From NCBI GenBank assembly GCA_017893485.1, contig CM030367.1, forward strand, positions 88,548,910-88,612,909: a stretch of DNA of 64,000 nt, in the 5' to 3' direction. A program made the position numbers and the translations under genes. Under the pieces are notes generated by a model. It worked only from the letters and a program-made list of their open reading frames with translations, was not told where the DNA came from and ran no database searches. Positions 1-10,621 of this stretch are shown here, one piece after another. The first letter of the stretch is position 1, and every line of letters begins with the position of its first letter. The DNA is from Hemerocallis citrina (Eukaryota > Streptophyta > Magnoliopsida > Asparagales > Asphodelaceae).

Positions 1-404
1 CAGCGGAGGTTTGGTTTGGGTTTGGGTCCCCTTAATGGGCCCGAACCCGGCTCCTTGTGTTTTTTTGTCTTCTTCTTTTTTTGGCTTCTTGTCCGGCAAA
101 TATGAGCACGGATTTTGAGGTGCATTTTTGCCACTTTGCAGCTCGGTAGGGCAGTAGCTCGGATGGTAGATCCGAGCTGCGTGGCTCGATCTGGGCCATT
201 GAATGGTGGCACGAATCTCGAGACGGGCCCAATTTCCAAGAAAACACGATCTTGTCGTTTAGTGCAGCTGGCAAGATCTGGGCCGTCTGATCGAGATCTT
301 ACACGAATGTTGAGGAGAAAGTGAGTTTTCTTCGTTTGCAGGATCGGAAAGGAACTTGCTCGGTTAGCCGACCGGGCTCTTTGATGTTGGGGTCGGATCG
401 GCAC
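1..404. other. internal retroelement sequence without recognised gene
   Basis: Sequence to the left of the 116-bp array, presumably still inside the reverse-oriented element. It has a GGGTTTGGGT-rich start and a T-rich tract near 60-85. The short open frames here match no family I recognise. Confidence 0.4.
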
Positions 405-1437
405 TTGCTCGGCATTCGAGCGGATGGAAGAGCTCGGCTCTGGAAGAGAGCCATTTGGGAGACGAGTTTGAGGAGCAACTCTAGGAGAGAGTTGTGAGCT
501 CCGAACTCGTTGGGAGGAGATCCGAGCAGAGCGAAGAGTTCGGCTCTGGAAGGGAGCCATTTGGGAGACAAGTTTGAGGAGCAACTCTAGGAGAGAGTTG
601 TGCGCTCCGAACTCGTTGAGAAGAGGTCCGCTCCGAGGTGAGCGGAGTGGAGAGCTTGGCTCTGGAAGAGAGCCATTTGGGAGAAGAGTTTGGGGAGCAA
701 CTCTAGGAGAGAGTTGTGCGCTCCGAACTCGTTGAGAAGAGGTCCGCTCCGAGGTGAGCGGAGTGAAGAGCTCGGCTCTGGAAGAGAGCCGTTTGGGAGA
801 CAAGTTTGAGGAGCAACTCTAGGAGAGAGTTGTGCGCTCCGAACTCGTTGAGAAGAGGTCCGCTCCGAGGTGAGCGGAGTGAAGAGCTCGGCTCTGGAAG
901 AGAGCCATTTGTAAGACAAGTTTGAGGAGCAACTCTAGGAGAGAGTTGTGCGCTCCGAACTCGTTGAAAAAAGGTCCGCTCCGAGGTGAGCGGAGTGGAG
1001 AGCTCGGCTCTGGAAGAGAGCCGTTTGGGAGAAGAGTTTGGGGAGCAACTCTAGGAGAGAGTTGTGCGCTCCGAACTCGTTGAGAAGAGGTCCGCTCTGA
1101 GGTGAGCAGAGTGAAGAGCTTGGCTCTAGAAGAGAGCCTTTCGTGAGATGAGTTTGAGGAGCAACTCTAGGAGAGAGTTGTGAGCTCCGAACTCGTTGAG
1201 AAGAGGTCCGCTTCGGAGGCGAGCGGAGGGAAGAGCTCGGCTCTGGAAGAGAGCCATTCGTGAGATGAGTTTGAGGAGCAACTCTAGGAGAGAGTTGTGA
1301 GCTCCGAACTCGTTGAGAATAGGTCCGCTTCGGAGGCGAGCGGAGTGAAGAGCTCGGCTCTGGAAGAGATCCATTTGTGAGGCAAGTGTGAGGAGCAACT
1401 CTAGGGGAGAGCTGTAGCTCCAAACTCGCTACTTATG
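405..1437. repeat. 116-bp tandem repeat array, block 1 (about 9 copies)
   Basis: The anchor GTTGTGNGCTCCGAACTCGT recurs at 491, 597, 713, 829, 945, 1061, 1177, 1294 and (degenerate) 1411. Spacing is 116-117 bp, with one 106-bp unit first. Units contain GAGCTCGGCTCTGGAAGAGA and GGTCCGCTCCGAGGTGAGCG. Stop codons are rare on the minus strand, which creates long but probably meaningless open frames. Confidence 0.9.
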
Positions 1438-1440
1438 TGA

Positions 1441-1870
1441 GAGAGTCAACGGTTGTGGGAGCAATTCCGAATGGCGAACCACTTCTAACCCGCTGAAGAG
1501 CAGGTTATTTGAAGAGGAATCGAGCCAAGTGTTGGACTCTGAACCATCGGTAGAGGTAGTCAACGGTTGTGGGAGCAATTCCGAATGGCGAACCACTTCT
1601 AACCCGCTGAAGAGCAGGTTATTTGAAGAGGAATCGAGCCAAGTGTTGGACTCCGAACCATCGGTAGAGGTAGTCAACAGTTGTGGGAGCAATTCCGAAT
1701 GGCGAACCACTTCTAACCCGCTGAAGGGCGAGTTATTTGAAGCAGAATCGAGCCAAGTGTTGGACTCCGAACCATCGTTTGGTTTGTTCAACAGCTGTGG
1801 GAGCAGTTCCGAATGGCGACCAACTTCTAGCCCGCTTAGGAGCGAGCTTGCAAAGTAGAATCGAACCAAG
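1441..1870. repeat. 114-bp tandem repeat array (about 4 copies) inside the 116-bp array
   Basis: A different unit, anchored on CAACGGTTGTGGGAGCA, starts at 1447, 1561, 1675 and 1789, exactly 114 bp apart. The first three copies are nearly identical and the fourth has diverged. It interrupts the 116-bp array, which resumes at about 1871. Confidence 0.9.
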
Positions 1871-3050
1871 TGTTGGACTCCGGACTCGTTAAGATGAGGT
1901 CCGCCTGGGAGGTGAGCGGAGCAAAGAGTTCGGCTCTGGAAGAGAGCCATTTGGGAGAAGAGTTTGGGGAGAAACTCTAGGAGAGAGTTGTGAGCTCCGA
2001 ACTCGTTGAGAAGAGGTCCGCTTCGGAGGCGAGCGGAGTGAAGAGCTTGGCTCTGGAAGAGAGCCATTTGTGAGATGAGTTTGAGGAGCAGCTCTAGGAG
2101 AGAGTTGTGCGCTCCGAACTCGTTGAGAAGAGGTCCGCTCCGAGGTGAGCGGAGTGGAGAGCTTGGCTCTGGAAGAGAGCCATTTGTGAGATGAGTTTGA
2201 GGAGCAGCTCTAGGAGAGAGTTGTGCGCTCCGAACTCGTTGAGAAGGGGTTCGCTCCGAGGTGAGCAGAGTGGAGAGCTCGGCTCTGGAAGAGAGCCGTT
2301 TGGGAGACAAGTTTGAGGAGCAACTCTAGGAGAGAGTTGTGCGCTCCGAACTCGTCGAGAAGAGGTCCGCTCCGAGGTGAGCGGAGTGGAGAGCTCGGCT
2401 CTGGAAGAGAGCCGTTTGGGAGACAAGTTTGAGGAGCAACTCTAGAAGAGAGTTGTGCGCTCCGAACTCGTTGAGAAGAGGTCCGCTTCGAGGTGAGCGG
2501 AGTGGAGAGCTCGGCTCTGGAAGAGAGCCGTTTGGGAGAAGAGTTTGGGGAGCAACTCTAGGAGAGAGTTGTGCGCTCCGAACTCGTTGAGAAGAGGTCC
2601 GCTCCGAGGTGAGCGGAGTGGAGAGCTTGGCTTTGGAAGAGAGCCGTTTGAGAGAAGAGTTTGGGGAACAACTCTAGGAGAGAGTTGTGCGCTCCGAACT
2701 CGTTGAGAAGGGGTCCGCTCCGAGGTGAGCGGAGTGGAGAGCTCGGCTCTGGAAGAGAGCCGTTTGGGAGACAAGTTTGAGGAGCAACTCTAGGAGAAAG
2801 TTGTGCTCTGAACACGTTGAGAAGAGGTCCGCTCCGAGGTGAGCGGAGTGAAGAGCTCGGCTCTGGAAGAGAGCCGTTTGGGAGACAAGTTTGAGGAGCA
2901 ACTCTAAGAGAGAGTTGTGCGCTCCGAACTCGTTGAGAAGAGGTCCGCTCCGAGGTGAGCGGAGTGGAGAGCTTGGCTCTGGAAGAGAGCCATTTGTGAG
3001 ATGAGTTTGAGGAGCACCTCTAGGAGAGAGCTGTGAGCTCTGAACTCGTT
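1871..3050. repeat. 116-bp tandem repeat array, block 2 (about 10 copies)
   Basis: Continuation of the 116-bp family. Anchors fall at 1987, 2104, 2220, 2337, 2452, 2568, 2684, 2800, 2914 and 3030, spaced 114-117 bp. Adjacent copies look more alike than distant ones, as expected from local duplication. Confidence 0.9.
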
Positions 3051-3125
3051 GGTTAAGGTAAGTAAGTTGCGGGAGCAGCCATGTAGAAGAAGCTCTACAA
3101 TAAGGTGAAGACCTCTTGGGAGGAG

Positions 3126-3848
3126 CTAGGAGATTCTGAGTCTTAAAGCTCGGCGGTCCCTTCGGTTCGTTTGTTGGCTCCTCAGGGGGGAAGCTCGGGC
3201 GAGGAGCTTGGTGACGAGGAGTTCGGAGGTTGGAGCTCGATGGTTTGAGCTCAGTGAGTTGGAGTCGAAGTCAGAGCTCGACGACGGAGCAGACGAGAAG
3301 AGGGGTCGAGCTCGGCATGGGGAGAGCTCGACGGAGCCATGGGAGATGGAGCTCGAGCTTCGACGGATCTTGGGGAGTGGAGCTCGGCGCTCCTTCGGGC
3401 GAGGGAGGAGCTCGACAGCGAAGAGGAAGCTCGGGAGGTTGGAGCTCGGCGATGCAGTGGATGTGAACTGTGAGCTCGGAGTTCGGAGCTCGTCGAGGGA
3501 AGCTCGCTGTCGTGGAGCTCGGCAATGCAGAGGAGTTCGGTGCTCCTCATTGGAGCTCGGCAATGGAGAGGAGTTCGAAGCTCCCCATTGGAGCTCGGCC
3601 GCGAGGGGAGCTCGTCGAAGGTGGTCGACGAGTGGAGCTTGGAGCTTTTGCTTCTGCGGGTTAGGACCAGTGGGACCGTTAGGGGGTTGCTGATTCAGAA
3701 TAGGAGGCTGGTCCTGTTGGAAATGGTCCTCGGCCGGAGGAGGAAGTTGCCCCTGCTGCGGAGCGGGATGGACGGGGACTTCCTGCTGTTGATCAACAGG
3801 GTTAGGTCCACGGTTGGACCCCCTGGATCTTACTTTTCTGGGAGGCAC
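3126..3848 (-). pseudogene. gag N-terminal remnant of the reverse Tat element
   Basis: The frame begins with residues PPRKVRSRGSNRG followed by a Pro/Gln-rich stretch. That is the usual character of the N-terminus of Tat gag, located 73 bp inside the LTR end. The expected start codon reads GTG (3846-3848) rather than ATG. After about 80 residues the sequence turns into a CGAGCTCC-rich low-complexity stretch (about 3200-3640) and the retrotransposon gag domain never appears. It is not a functional gag here; Tat origin is inferred from position and composition. Confidence 0.5.
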
Positions 3849-3896
3849 GGCTGAAGAAGAGCCAGTCGACGAGGAAGAGGCGGAGGCTATTCGTAT

Positions 3897-3920
3897 GGTT
3901 CCCCACAGACGGCGCCAATC
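3897..3920 (-). other. primer-binding/junction region next to the LTR
   Basis: On the minus strand GATTGGCGCCGTCTGTGGGG directly follows the LTR end AACA. The core CCGTCTGTGG is also found directly after the 5' LTRs at 26122 and 51331. The priming tRNA was not identified. Confidence 0.65.
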
Positions 3921-4540
3921 TGTTACCGCTAATTCTGGTGTAGGGGTAAACAGATAGAATTTGTGGGTTCGTGGAAAAACCTGAATAGCAGATCCGAACC
4001 TGTTCGTCTGAGTTGGGCTGCTGACTCCCGCTGTACACCGGCAAGGAAAGTGCGAAACACCGGGGTTGAACCCGGCGACGCACCCTCCGACGCTCTTGTC
4101 AGTAACTAGAAGAGATTAAGAAAGAGCTTAAGCAGGTAAAAGAGTGATTAACCTATAACAGTGGTAGGTGGGGGGTATTTATAGTCGCCATTGGGATCAG
4201 ATTAGGAATGTGATTCCTGTGATCTGATAAGGCATAAAATCCTCGTAATCAGATTAGGAATGTAATCCCTTAATTCCCGGTGAGAGGATAATTGCAAATC
4301 AGGCCCGTTGATTTAGTCAAATCAGTGACCCTGATCTCCTCTTGCTGGTCTGGGTTTGTATCGGGTCGGGACCCGTACCCAGTTGAGGTGGATCCGTTCG
4401 CGGGTTGTTGGATCTGTGAGAAGGAGACCCAGTACCCGCTTCGGACCCATTAGTAGGTGAAATTACCATTTTACCCCTGAGCTTTAAGATTCGCCTCCGA
4501 TGTGAACGGTCCCGATTTAATCCTATTTTTAGCCATATCA
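3921..4540 (-). repeat. 5' LTR of the reverse Tat element (620 bp)
   Basis: Bounded by TG...CA on the minus strand (TGATATGGCT ... GCGGTAACA). The start TGATATGG is shared with the LTRs at 25410 and 50521. A TATAAATA box lies on the minus strand at 4176-4183. Confidence 0.75.
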
Positions 4541-4552
4541 ATATTATTATTA

Positions 4553-4724
4553 GGATGGAAGGGATATGAGCAACTTGCTCATTTAGTGAATGAGCAATTG
4601 ATTATGTGGCATGCATGTGATATATTGGACAACTAATCCTTTTAATGATTTTCCAATTACATATATGCCACATTATCAATTACTTATTTACTAAATGAGC
4701 AAGTTGCTCATACACCTTTTCCCC
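4553..4724. mobile_element. palindromic MITE, copy 1
   Basis: Terminal inverted repeats of about 45 bp. The left arm reads ATGAGCAACTTGCTCATTTA and the right arm is its complement. A related copy lies at 57658-57824. Both lie next to AT-rich simple repeats. The arms contain overlapping perfect palindromes. The superfamily is not assigned and a TA-rich target is inferred. Confidence 0.8.
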
Positions 4725-4763
<39 letters not shown>

Positions 4764-5051
4764 TTATAATATATTATTGTTACATATATATATATATATA
4801 TACTATTATTATAATATATATTATTATTATTATTTCATATATACTTTTTATATATACAATTAAAATATTTTATTATTATTATAATATATATTATTATTAT
4901 ATATTACTATTATATATGATTATATATATTATTATATAATTTATTATTATTATAATAAATTATTTATATTATTATATAATATACAATTATAATAATATAT
5001 TATTATTTTATATATACTATTTTATATATATTATTATTATTATTATATAAT

Positions 5052-5087
<36 letters not shown>

Positions 5088-5101
5088 AATTTTATATATA
5101 C

Positions 5102-5133
<32 letters not shown>

Positions 5134-5371
5134 AAATTTTATATATACTATTATTATATTATATTATTATTATATATATTATTATTATTATATATTACTA
5201 TTATATATTATTATATATACTAATATATAATATATTACTATTATATATTATTATATATACTAATATATAATATATTTCTATTATATATTATTATATATAT
5301 TATTATATAATATACTATTATTATAATATATTGTTATATATATATTTATAATATATTATTGTTACATATAT

Positions 5372-5405
<34 letters not shown>

Positions 5406-5431
5406 TATTATTATTATTATTATTTTTATTC

Positions 5432-5469
<38 letters not shown>

Positions 5470-6060
5470 TATTATTATAATATATATAATTATTATTATA
5501 TATTACTATTATATATTATTATATATATTATTATTATTGTAATAAATTGTTTAATATATAATTATAATTGATTATTATTACATATATGTTATTATAATTA
5601 TTATATGTTATTATATATATGTATATTATTAAATATGTTTATCATAATAAATTATTTTATATTATTAAATAATATACAATTATTATAATATATTATTATT
5701 TCATATATACTATTTTATATATATACTATTATTATATTATATTATTATTATGCATATTATTATTTTATATATACTATTTTATATATACTATTATTATATT
5801 ATATTATTATTATATATATTATAATATATATTATTATTGTATATTATTATATATATTATTATATAATTTATTATTATTATAATAAATTGTTTAATATATA
5901 ATTTGAATATATTATTATTACATATATATTATTATAATTATTATATATTATTATATATATGTATATTGTTAAATATGTTTATTATAATAAAATATTTTAT
6001 ATTATTATATATCAGTATGTATGTATCAGAGTATATATACTGTATAAGTATGTACATACA
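4725..6060. repeat. AT-rich simple-sequence region
   Basis: About 1.3 kb made almost only of TTA/TAT trinucleotide and TA dinucleotide runs, with recurring ATTATTATATATTA phrases. No gene is visible. Small open frames at its right end are low-complexity Tyr/Ile-rich products of the repeat. Confidence 0.9.
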
Positions 6061-7290
6061 ACCAAACCTATACATACATTATACTCTTATTTTCAAAAAA
6101 TTGTTTTCATAAAAAATTATTACCAGACAGATTTTACACTATCATTTTCAGAAAACTGTTTTCAGAAAACTGTTTTCAAAACAACAAACCAAATGCAACT
6201 CATCGCTATGGATGACCATTGGTGTGCCCCAATGGAAATGGAGTTAGTTCATCACAGCCACCTCCCAATTGGTGAACCAAGATTGATCTGTTGCACCCCC
6301 TCCACAAGAGCAACCATCTCCATTATTCTTTTTCAAAGAGGTCAGGTCAGTCGGAAAATAGCCACAGATTCTAAAACAAACCAGTGAAAAACTCCCCCCC
6401 TGCAAAACACAACACCCACACCCATAATGACAACTGATCAAAAAACACACATCAGCGTTACAACTACCCCAAGCGTCGCCTCACACCGCCAATCAACCAC
6501 CGACCATCTCCGCCAAAGAGAACAGTACTCACAGAATTGGGGATTAATAGAGTCACCCATGTTGACACACACATCGAAACAGATGGGTAGGTGAGGAAGG
6601 CAGACATACGGAACGACTCAAATTCAGAGATTAAATCTGACCATAGTCCCTACCATGGTGCTCGATCGCAAAAAAAAGGATAGAGGAACGACACACCTTG
6701 CTCCAACTGTGGGGATAACAACTTAAGAAGTGACTATCGCCTGGATCGTTGATCCAGATGTCGTATCTACTTAATTTGGGGGCACAACTCCTTCTAATGT
6801 GAGGTCCAGAACGTTGAAGAGGAGAGGAAGGTGAAGAGAGGGATTAGAATTGACGATCTATGACCCTAGCCCCCTTCATCCAACATCGGGGTATCGAAAG
6901 ACGATGTCAGCAAAATTCGAGGGTGGTTGCGGTGGTAGCGGAGGTCAAGGGAAAGTCGTGTGGTCGACAAATTTCCTAAGAATTGTGCTAGGTTTGGAGG
7001 TGTGGTGGGTGGGAACGGACTGCTAGAAGAATCGCCGATGGAAAATTCCTAAACACATTCCTATGTCTTGAGATGCTCGAATCAATCACCTCCTCCGCAC
7101 CCATATGCTCAGTTCAATCACCTCACCAAACTCTGACGTGAGATGCTCGAATCGACTTCACTGGCAAATTCCAACTACAATTTGACCATTGAACTGAGCA
7201 TATGGGTGCGGAGGAGGTTGACAATGACTTCATTGGATTCGAATCTTCCACTTGCCGCTGCACGCATGGAGTCTGTCAATTACAGCAAAT
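6061..7290. other. non-coding stretch, probably decayed LINE 5' side
   Basis: Starts with short direct repeats (CAGAAAACTGTTTTC, twice near 6150-6175). It has no convincing open frame. A perfect 30-bp inverted repeat lies at 7089-7217 (listed separately). Confidence 0.35.
7089..7217. repeat. 30-bp perfect inverted repeat with 69-bp spacer
   Basis: Arms are 7089-7118 (contains CCTCCGCACCCATATGCTCA) and 7188-7217 (its exact complement). A second inverted match of about 15 bp pairs CCAAACTCTGACGTG in the spacer with sequence near 7300. A direct repeat GATGCTCGAATC lies at 7072 and 7143. This points to an inverted local duplication. Confidence 0.85.
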
Positions 7291-8247
7291 TTCATGTCAG
7301 AGTTTGGTGACCGTTGCTCTCGACTGTAACACCACCAACAAAGCTACTCTTTAATCAGCTAGATTGGTACTCCGGTGTGACAATGTTTGGAGGTTGCCTC
7401 GATATGCGAAGCTTCAGATTTCTTGCAAAACCCACCTCATGCAAATCATGGTGGGTCTTAAGGCCGCGACGGTGTACCTCCGCTGGAAAGTAAACCTCGC
7501 CACCTTCGTTTCAGAATGCAAGAACATTCAAGGAGGTTGCTAGCTCTTCGCTCGTTGGAAAAGGGGCTCAGGCTGATGGCGGTGCTGTGATGAAGTCCTT
7601 TACAAACCCTAACCCCAACCCTAAATCAAGATCCTTCGTTGGATCCATGCTGCTAGATCCAACAACACCAAACATGGGTGAACAACTATGTAGCTTTTCC
7701 CTTGGGCGAGAATGAAAAAACCCCTCAAAAGCACACTGGAAAGAAGTCAGGTACTAGCGGAGTTGATAAGGTTGGGGAAGAAAGAAGGAGATTATAGCCC
7801 TTCCCCTGGCTTAATACAGACAAAATTGGTGATAACTCTAATCCAATTTCAAATTTGAAATTCGATAGGCGGCCCACTAAAGCAACCAAGCCCGCTCCCA
7901 GGCCGATCCTACTTAAAAGACCAACCTTGGACCAAAGCCTAACACCTTTTAATACTTGTTCCGGCTCACCAACAATCACTCATCCTACTTCGGATTTGCA
8001 TATGACTAGCTCTGACCCGATCCCCCTAGAACCATGACCTGACCGCTTTGTTCCATTAATAAATCCATTGAATCTGTCGTAACCCATGAAACACAAAGCA
8101 ACACTCTACCTGAGCCCCCAAACAACACTTACCCCGAAACACCAAATATCAACTCCATCCAACCAAACACGTCACATTCCAACCCACAATCAAACAACCT
8201 TCCACCTCTTTCAACCACCCCGCCACCCCCACCCCGACGCTGACCAC

Positions 8248-9764
8248 CAGTGGCGGAGTTTGAATTTTAATTCACCGGGAGCGAAATTACAAGAATAAAA
8301 AATTTGGCATTAGACAAGTTGGGTATGGAAAATTGTGATTTTCATCTTAATTTAGTTGCTACAGACAACTTGGGTATGGAAATTTGCGATTTTCAATCAA
8401 ATAAATGGAATGGAGTTTCATCTTCTTCACAAAGTTATTTGCTCTTGCCGCTCTCTTCTACAAGTTTGGAGTTCAAATAAAGTGCACTATCAAACCTATT
8501 CTGTGTGTATTACATATATAAAGTGCACTGTCAAACCTAAATATCTTATAAGAATAATGCATATACACAATTACAAAGGTAGACTGTTAGATACAAGGGG
8601 CAAGGGAGAAATGTTGAAAACAGACAATATAAAAAGCCATCTTTCTAAATATTCATTCTAACTTCAAAACAGAAACAAATTAATACCTAATCTTCACAAC
8701 AAACTAATTATATTGAGCCATATGATGATGATCATGTAAACGAAAACTTTTCTATCCTGAAACAATGTATATCAAATGATTGGAAGCTGATCTTTAGACG
8801 CTTGCTTTGGATCTTCATGTCGAAGAACAACATCTTATATGCCTCACACGACAACAATTTAAGTAAGACGAAGCAGACACCGAGACACGAAGTGTACATG
8901 GTTCAAGGTTATTTATCATCAATAGTGACTTCCTAATTTATGCACTGAGAAAGCCACAAAACATCCAACCATAGCAACAATTTACATGAATCTAAACTTT
9001 CAACCTATGACGAGATGAATCCTGATGAAAATTAACAACAAACTTACTAAAAGAGCCTTTATTTGCTAGTTGTTGTGTGTAAAAACTTCTTATGTTTTTT
9101 TTTTCTCTCTAGATGAATTCCTTCATCAATATATATGTGAGGGTAAGTGTGTGTGGCCTTAAAAAGGAATGACGGAAAAAAAGAACAATCTCATGTTATC
9201 ATGAAAAAACCCCACTAATCCCATTCCATCAGGAAACAACAAAGAAAAAACAGTGGGGAATTAATGTCAAACCTGAGCTTCAAGTTTATTTGGAAATTGG
9301 AATTGTCTCAAAAGCCAGCAAATCAGGACCAGCTCCCACCAGAACCTGCAATCGCCTTAGATCTCAAAAAGATGGCAACATAGTTACAAATCTAAGAATG
9401 AGAGATCTAGGGTTTCCAAATTAGGGGTTTGGATTTGGAATAGGAGCTATGGTTTCCGAAGAATGAGAGATCGGATTGGAATTGAGGGCCTGGATTTGGA
9501 GGCTGGGAGCTAGGTTTAAGAGGATAAGGAGGAGAACAGGAGCGGGTGAGTTATGTGTGAGTTGGGCTTGGGGCCTTGGGCCGAAGAAGAGGAGCGGGAA
9601 GATGATGTGGTTGTGGGCCGAAAGAGGAGCGGGTGTGCTGATGAGCCGAGCTCAGGGGGAGAAGGGCTTCTATTTTAAAAAAGTTTCTTGGGCCTACACA
9701 GAAGGCCTGGCCATGTTCAGGGGGAGCGGCCGCTCACCCTCGGCTGGCGGTGCCTCCGCCCCTG
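8248..9764. mobile_element. non-autonomous hAT transposon (1517 bp)
   Basis: Ends CAGTGGCGGAG and CTCCGCCCCTG form an 11-bp terminal inverted repeat with one mismatch. The element is flanked by a perfect 8-bp target duplication CTGACCAC at 8240-8247 and 9765-9772. The CAGNGGCGGA start and 8-bp duplication are diagnostic of hAT. No transposase frame is visible inside. Removing the insert restores a continuous frame in the host sequence. Confidence 0.92.
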
Positions 9765-10085
9765 CTGACCACCACACCTACTATCCTATCGACGACATCC
9801 CATTGCCGATCAACTCTGATGACCTCCTCCACCACCTAAAAATACCAAAATGTACAACCCAAGTCACTGGAAGCATCAATCTCCCTCCATTGTACTCCTC
9901 ACCACCCCACCACCCCCACCCCGACGCTGACCACCACACTTACTATCCCACCGGCGACATCCCATTGCCGATCAACTCCGATGACCTCCTCCACCACCTA
10001 AAAAAACCAAAATATACAACCCAAGTCACTAGAAGCATCAATCTCCCTCCATTGTACTCCTCACCACCCCTCCATGCACCAGCAA
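9765..10085 (+). repeat. 162-bp tandem duplication, in frame
   Basis: CTGACCACCACAC recurs at 9765 and 9927, 162 bp apart. The unit encodes 54 residues including DIPLPINSDDLLHHLK. Copies are nearly identical. The upstream copy is entered from the hAT right target site, so the duplication continues leftward to 8240. Confidence 0.8.
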
Positions 10086-10621
10086 ATTCCCTTCCTGCAA
10101 CACTCTTGGCAAGTTGTAGTATCTCTGATGACCGCTCATCGGGGGATGAAGGCTAGTTGGACCTTGACGAATCCTTTTCGGATTTCAGCTCCAAAGATGA
10201 TATTATGGATGGTGAATAATTTAGAGGGTATGAAGGTCTTTGCAAGCATGCAGATGCTTATGTGCCTTCATCAGTGCAGTCCACATAGGTGGTCTCCTCC
10301 TCCTACCTGACTCTTGATTCTCCATGTAAGCCTCAGGATAAGGGAGCACTTGTTGACCTACTAAGGTTGCTAGGACGAGCCATTATTATGGTGGAGGAAC
10401 GCGTAATTTTTTTGCTTCTATTTTTTATTTTATGTCATATTTTGATGTCTTGCGTCTAGCCAAAGTGAGCCATCTTAACATAATCGATGATCATGATCGC
10501 CTCTCCCGACTCCTTAATAATATTAGGAGGAAGGAATGGGAAAAAGAAACCCTAGGATCAGACCTAGATGACTAGATGATACCCCCATATCATTTACATG
10601 ACCCAAATGAATTGCATATTC

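Larger units (their letters stand above)
1..4540 (-). mobile_element. Tat-like Ty3/gypsy LTR retrotransposon, partial, reverse orientation
   Basis: Read on the minus strand this is a 5' LTR (3921-4540), then the junction motif shared with the two other Tat elements here (GGCGCCGTCTGTGGGG, 3897-3918), then a gag-like N-terminus, then long tandem arrays running to the window edge. The 3' half lies outside the window, so neither a second LTR nor a target duplication can be checked. No protease, RT or integrase is visible in these 4.5 kb. Either the coding region lies to the left or this is a deletion derivative whose gag start joins an array-bearing non-coding region. The assignment rests on the LTR ends, the junction motif and the gag start. 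Confidence 0.7.
7300..10560 (+). pseudogene. possible LINE ORF1 region, interrupted by a hAT element
   Basis: Lies just upstream of the LINE endonuclease, where plant LINEs carry ORF1. No zinc knuckle is readable. With the hAT element (8248-9764) and one target copy removed, a His/Pro/Asp-rich frame becomes continuous across 8086-8247 and 9765-10156, including the motif HPHPDADHHTYYP and an in-frame 54-residue duplication. The rest is broken by stops. The ORF1 label is inferred from position only. Confidence 0.3.

Noticed and set aside
935..2426. Long minus-strand open frames (up to 293 codons) in the 116/114-bp arrays
   Set aside because: The repeat length is not a multiple of three, the frames cycle through the same unit, and the peptides are only translations of the array. 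Several overlapping frames are equally open.
405..3050. Possible CRISPR array or centromeric satellite
   Set aside because: Repeats are contiguous without unique spacers, the DNA is a plant nuclear genome, and the array is tied to a retrotransposon LTR and gag start.
5903..6387. Tyr/Ile-rich open frames
   Set aside because: They come from AT simple repeats.
9476..10156. 226-codon + strand open frame
   Set aside because: It starts inside the hAT element and runs across its right end into the host repeat. It is a chimera created by the insertion.
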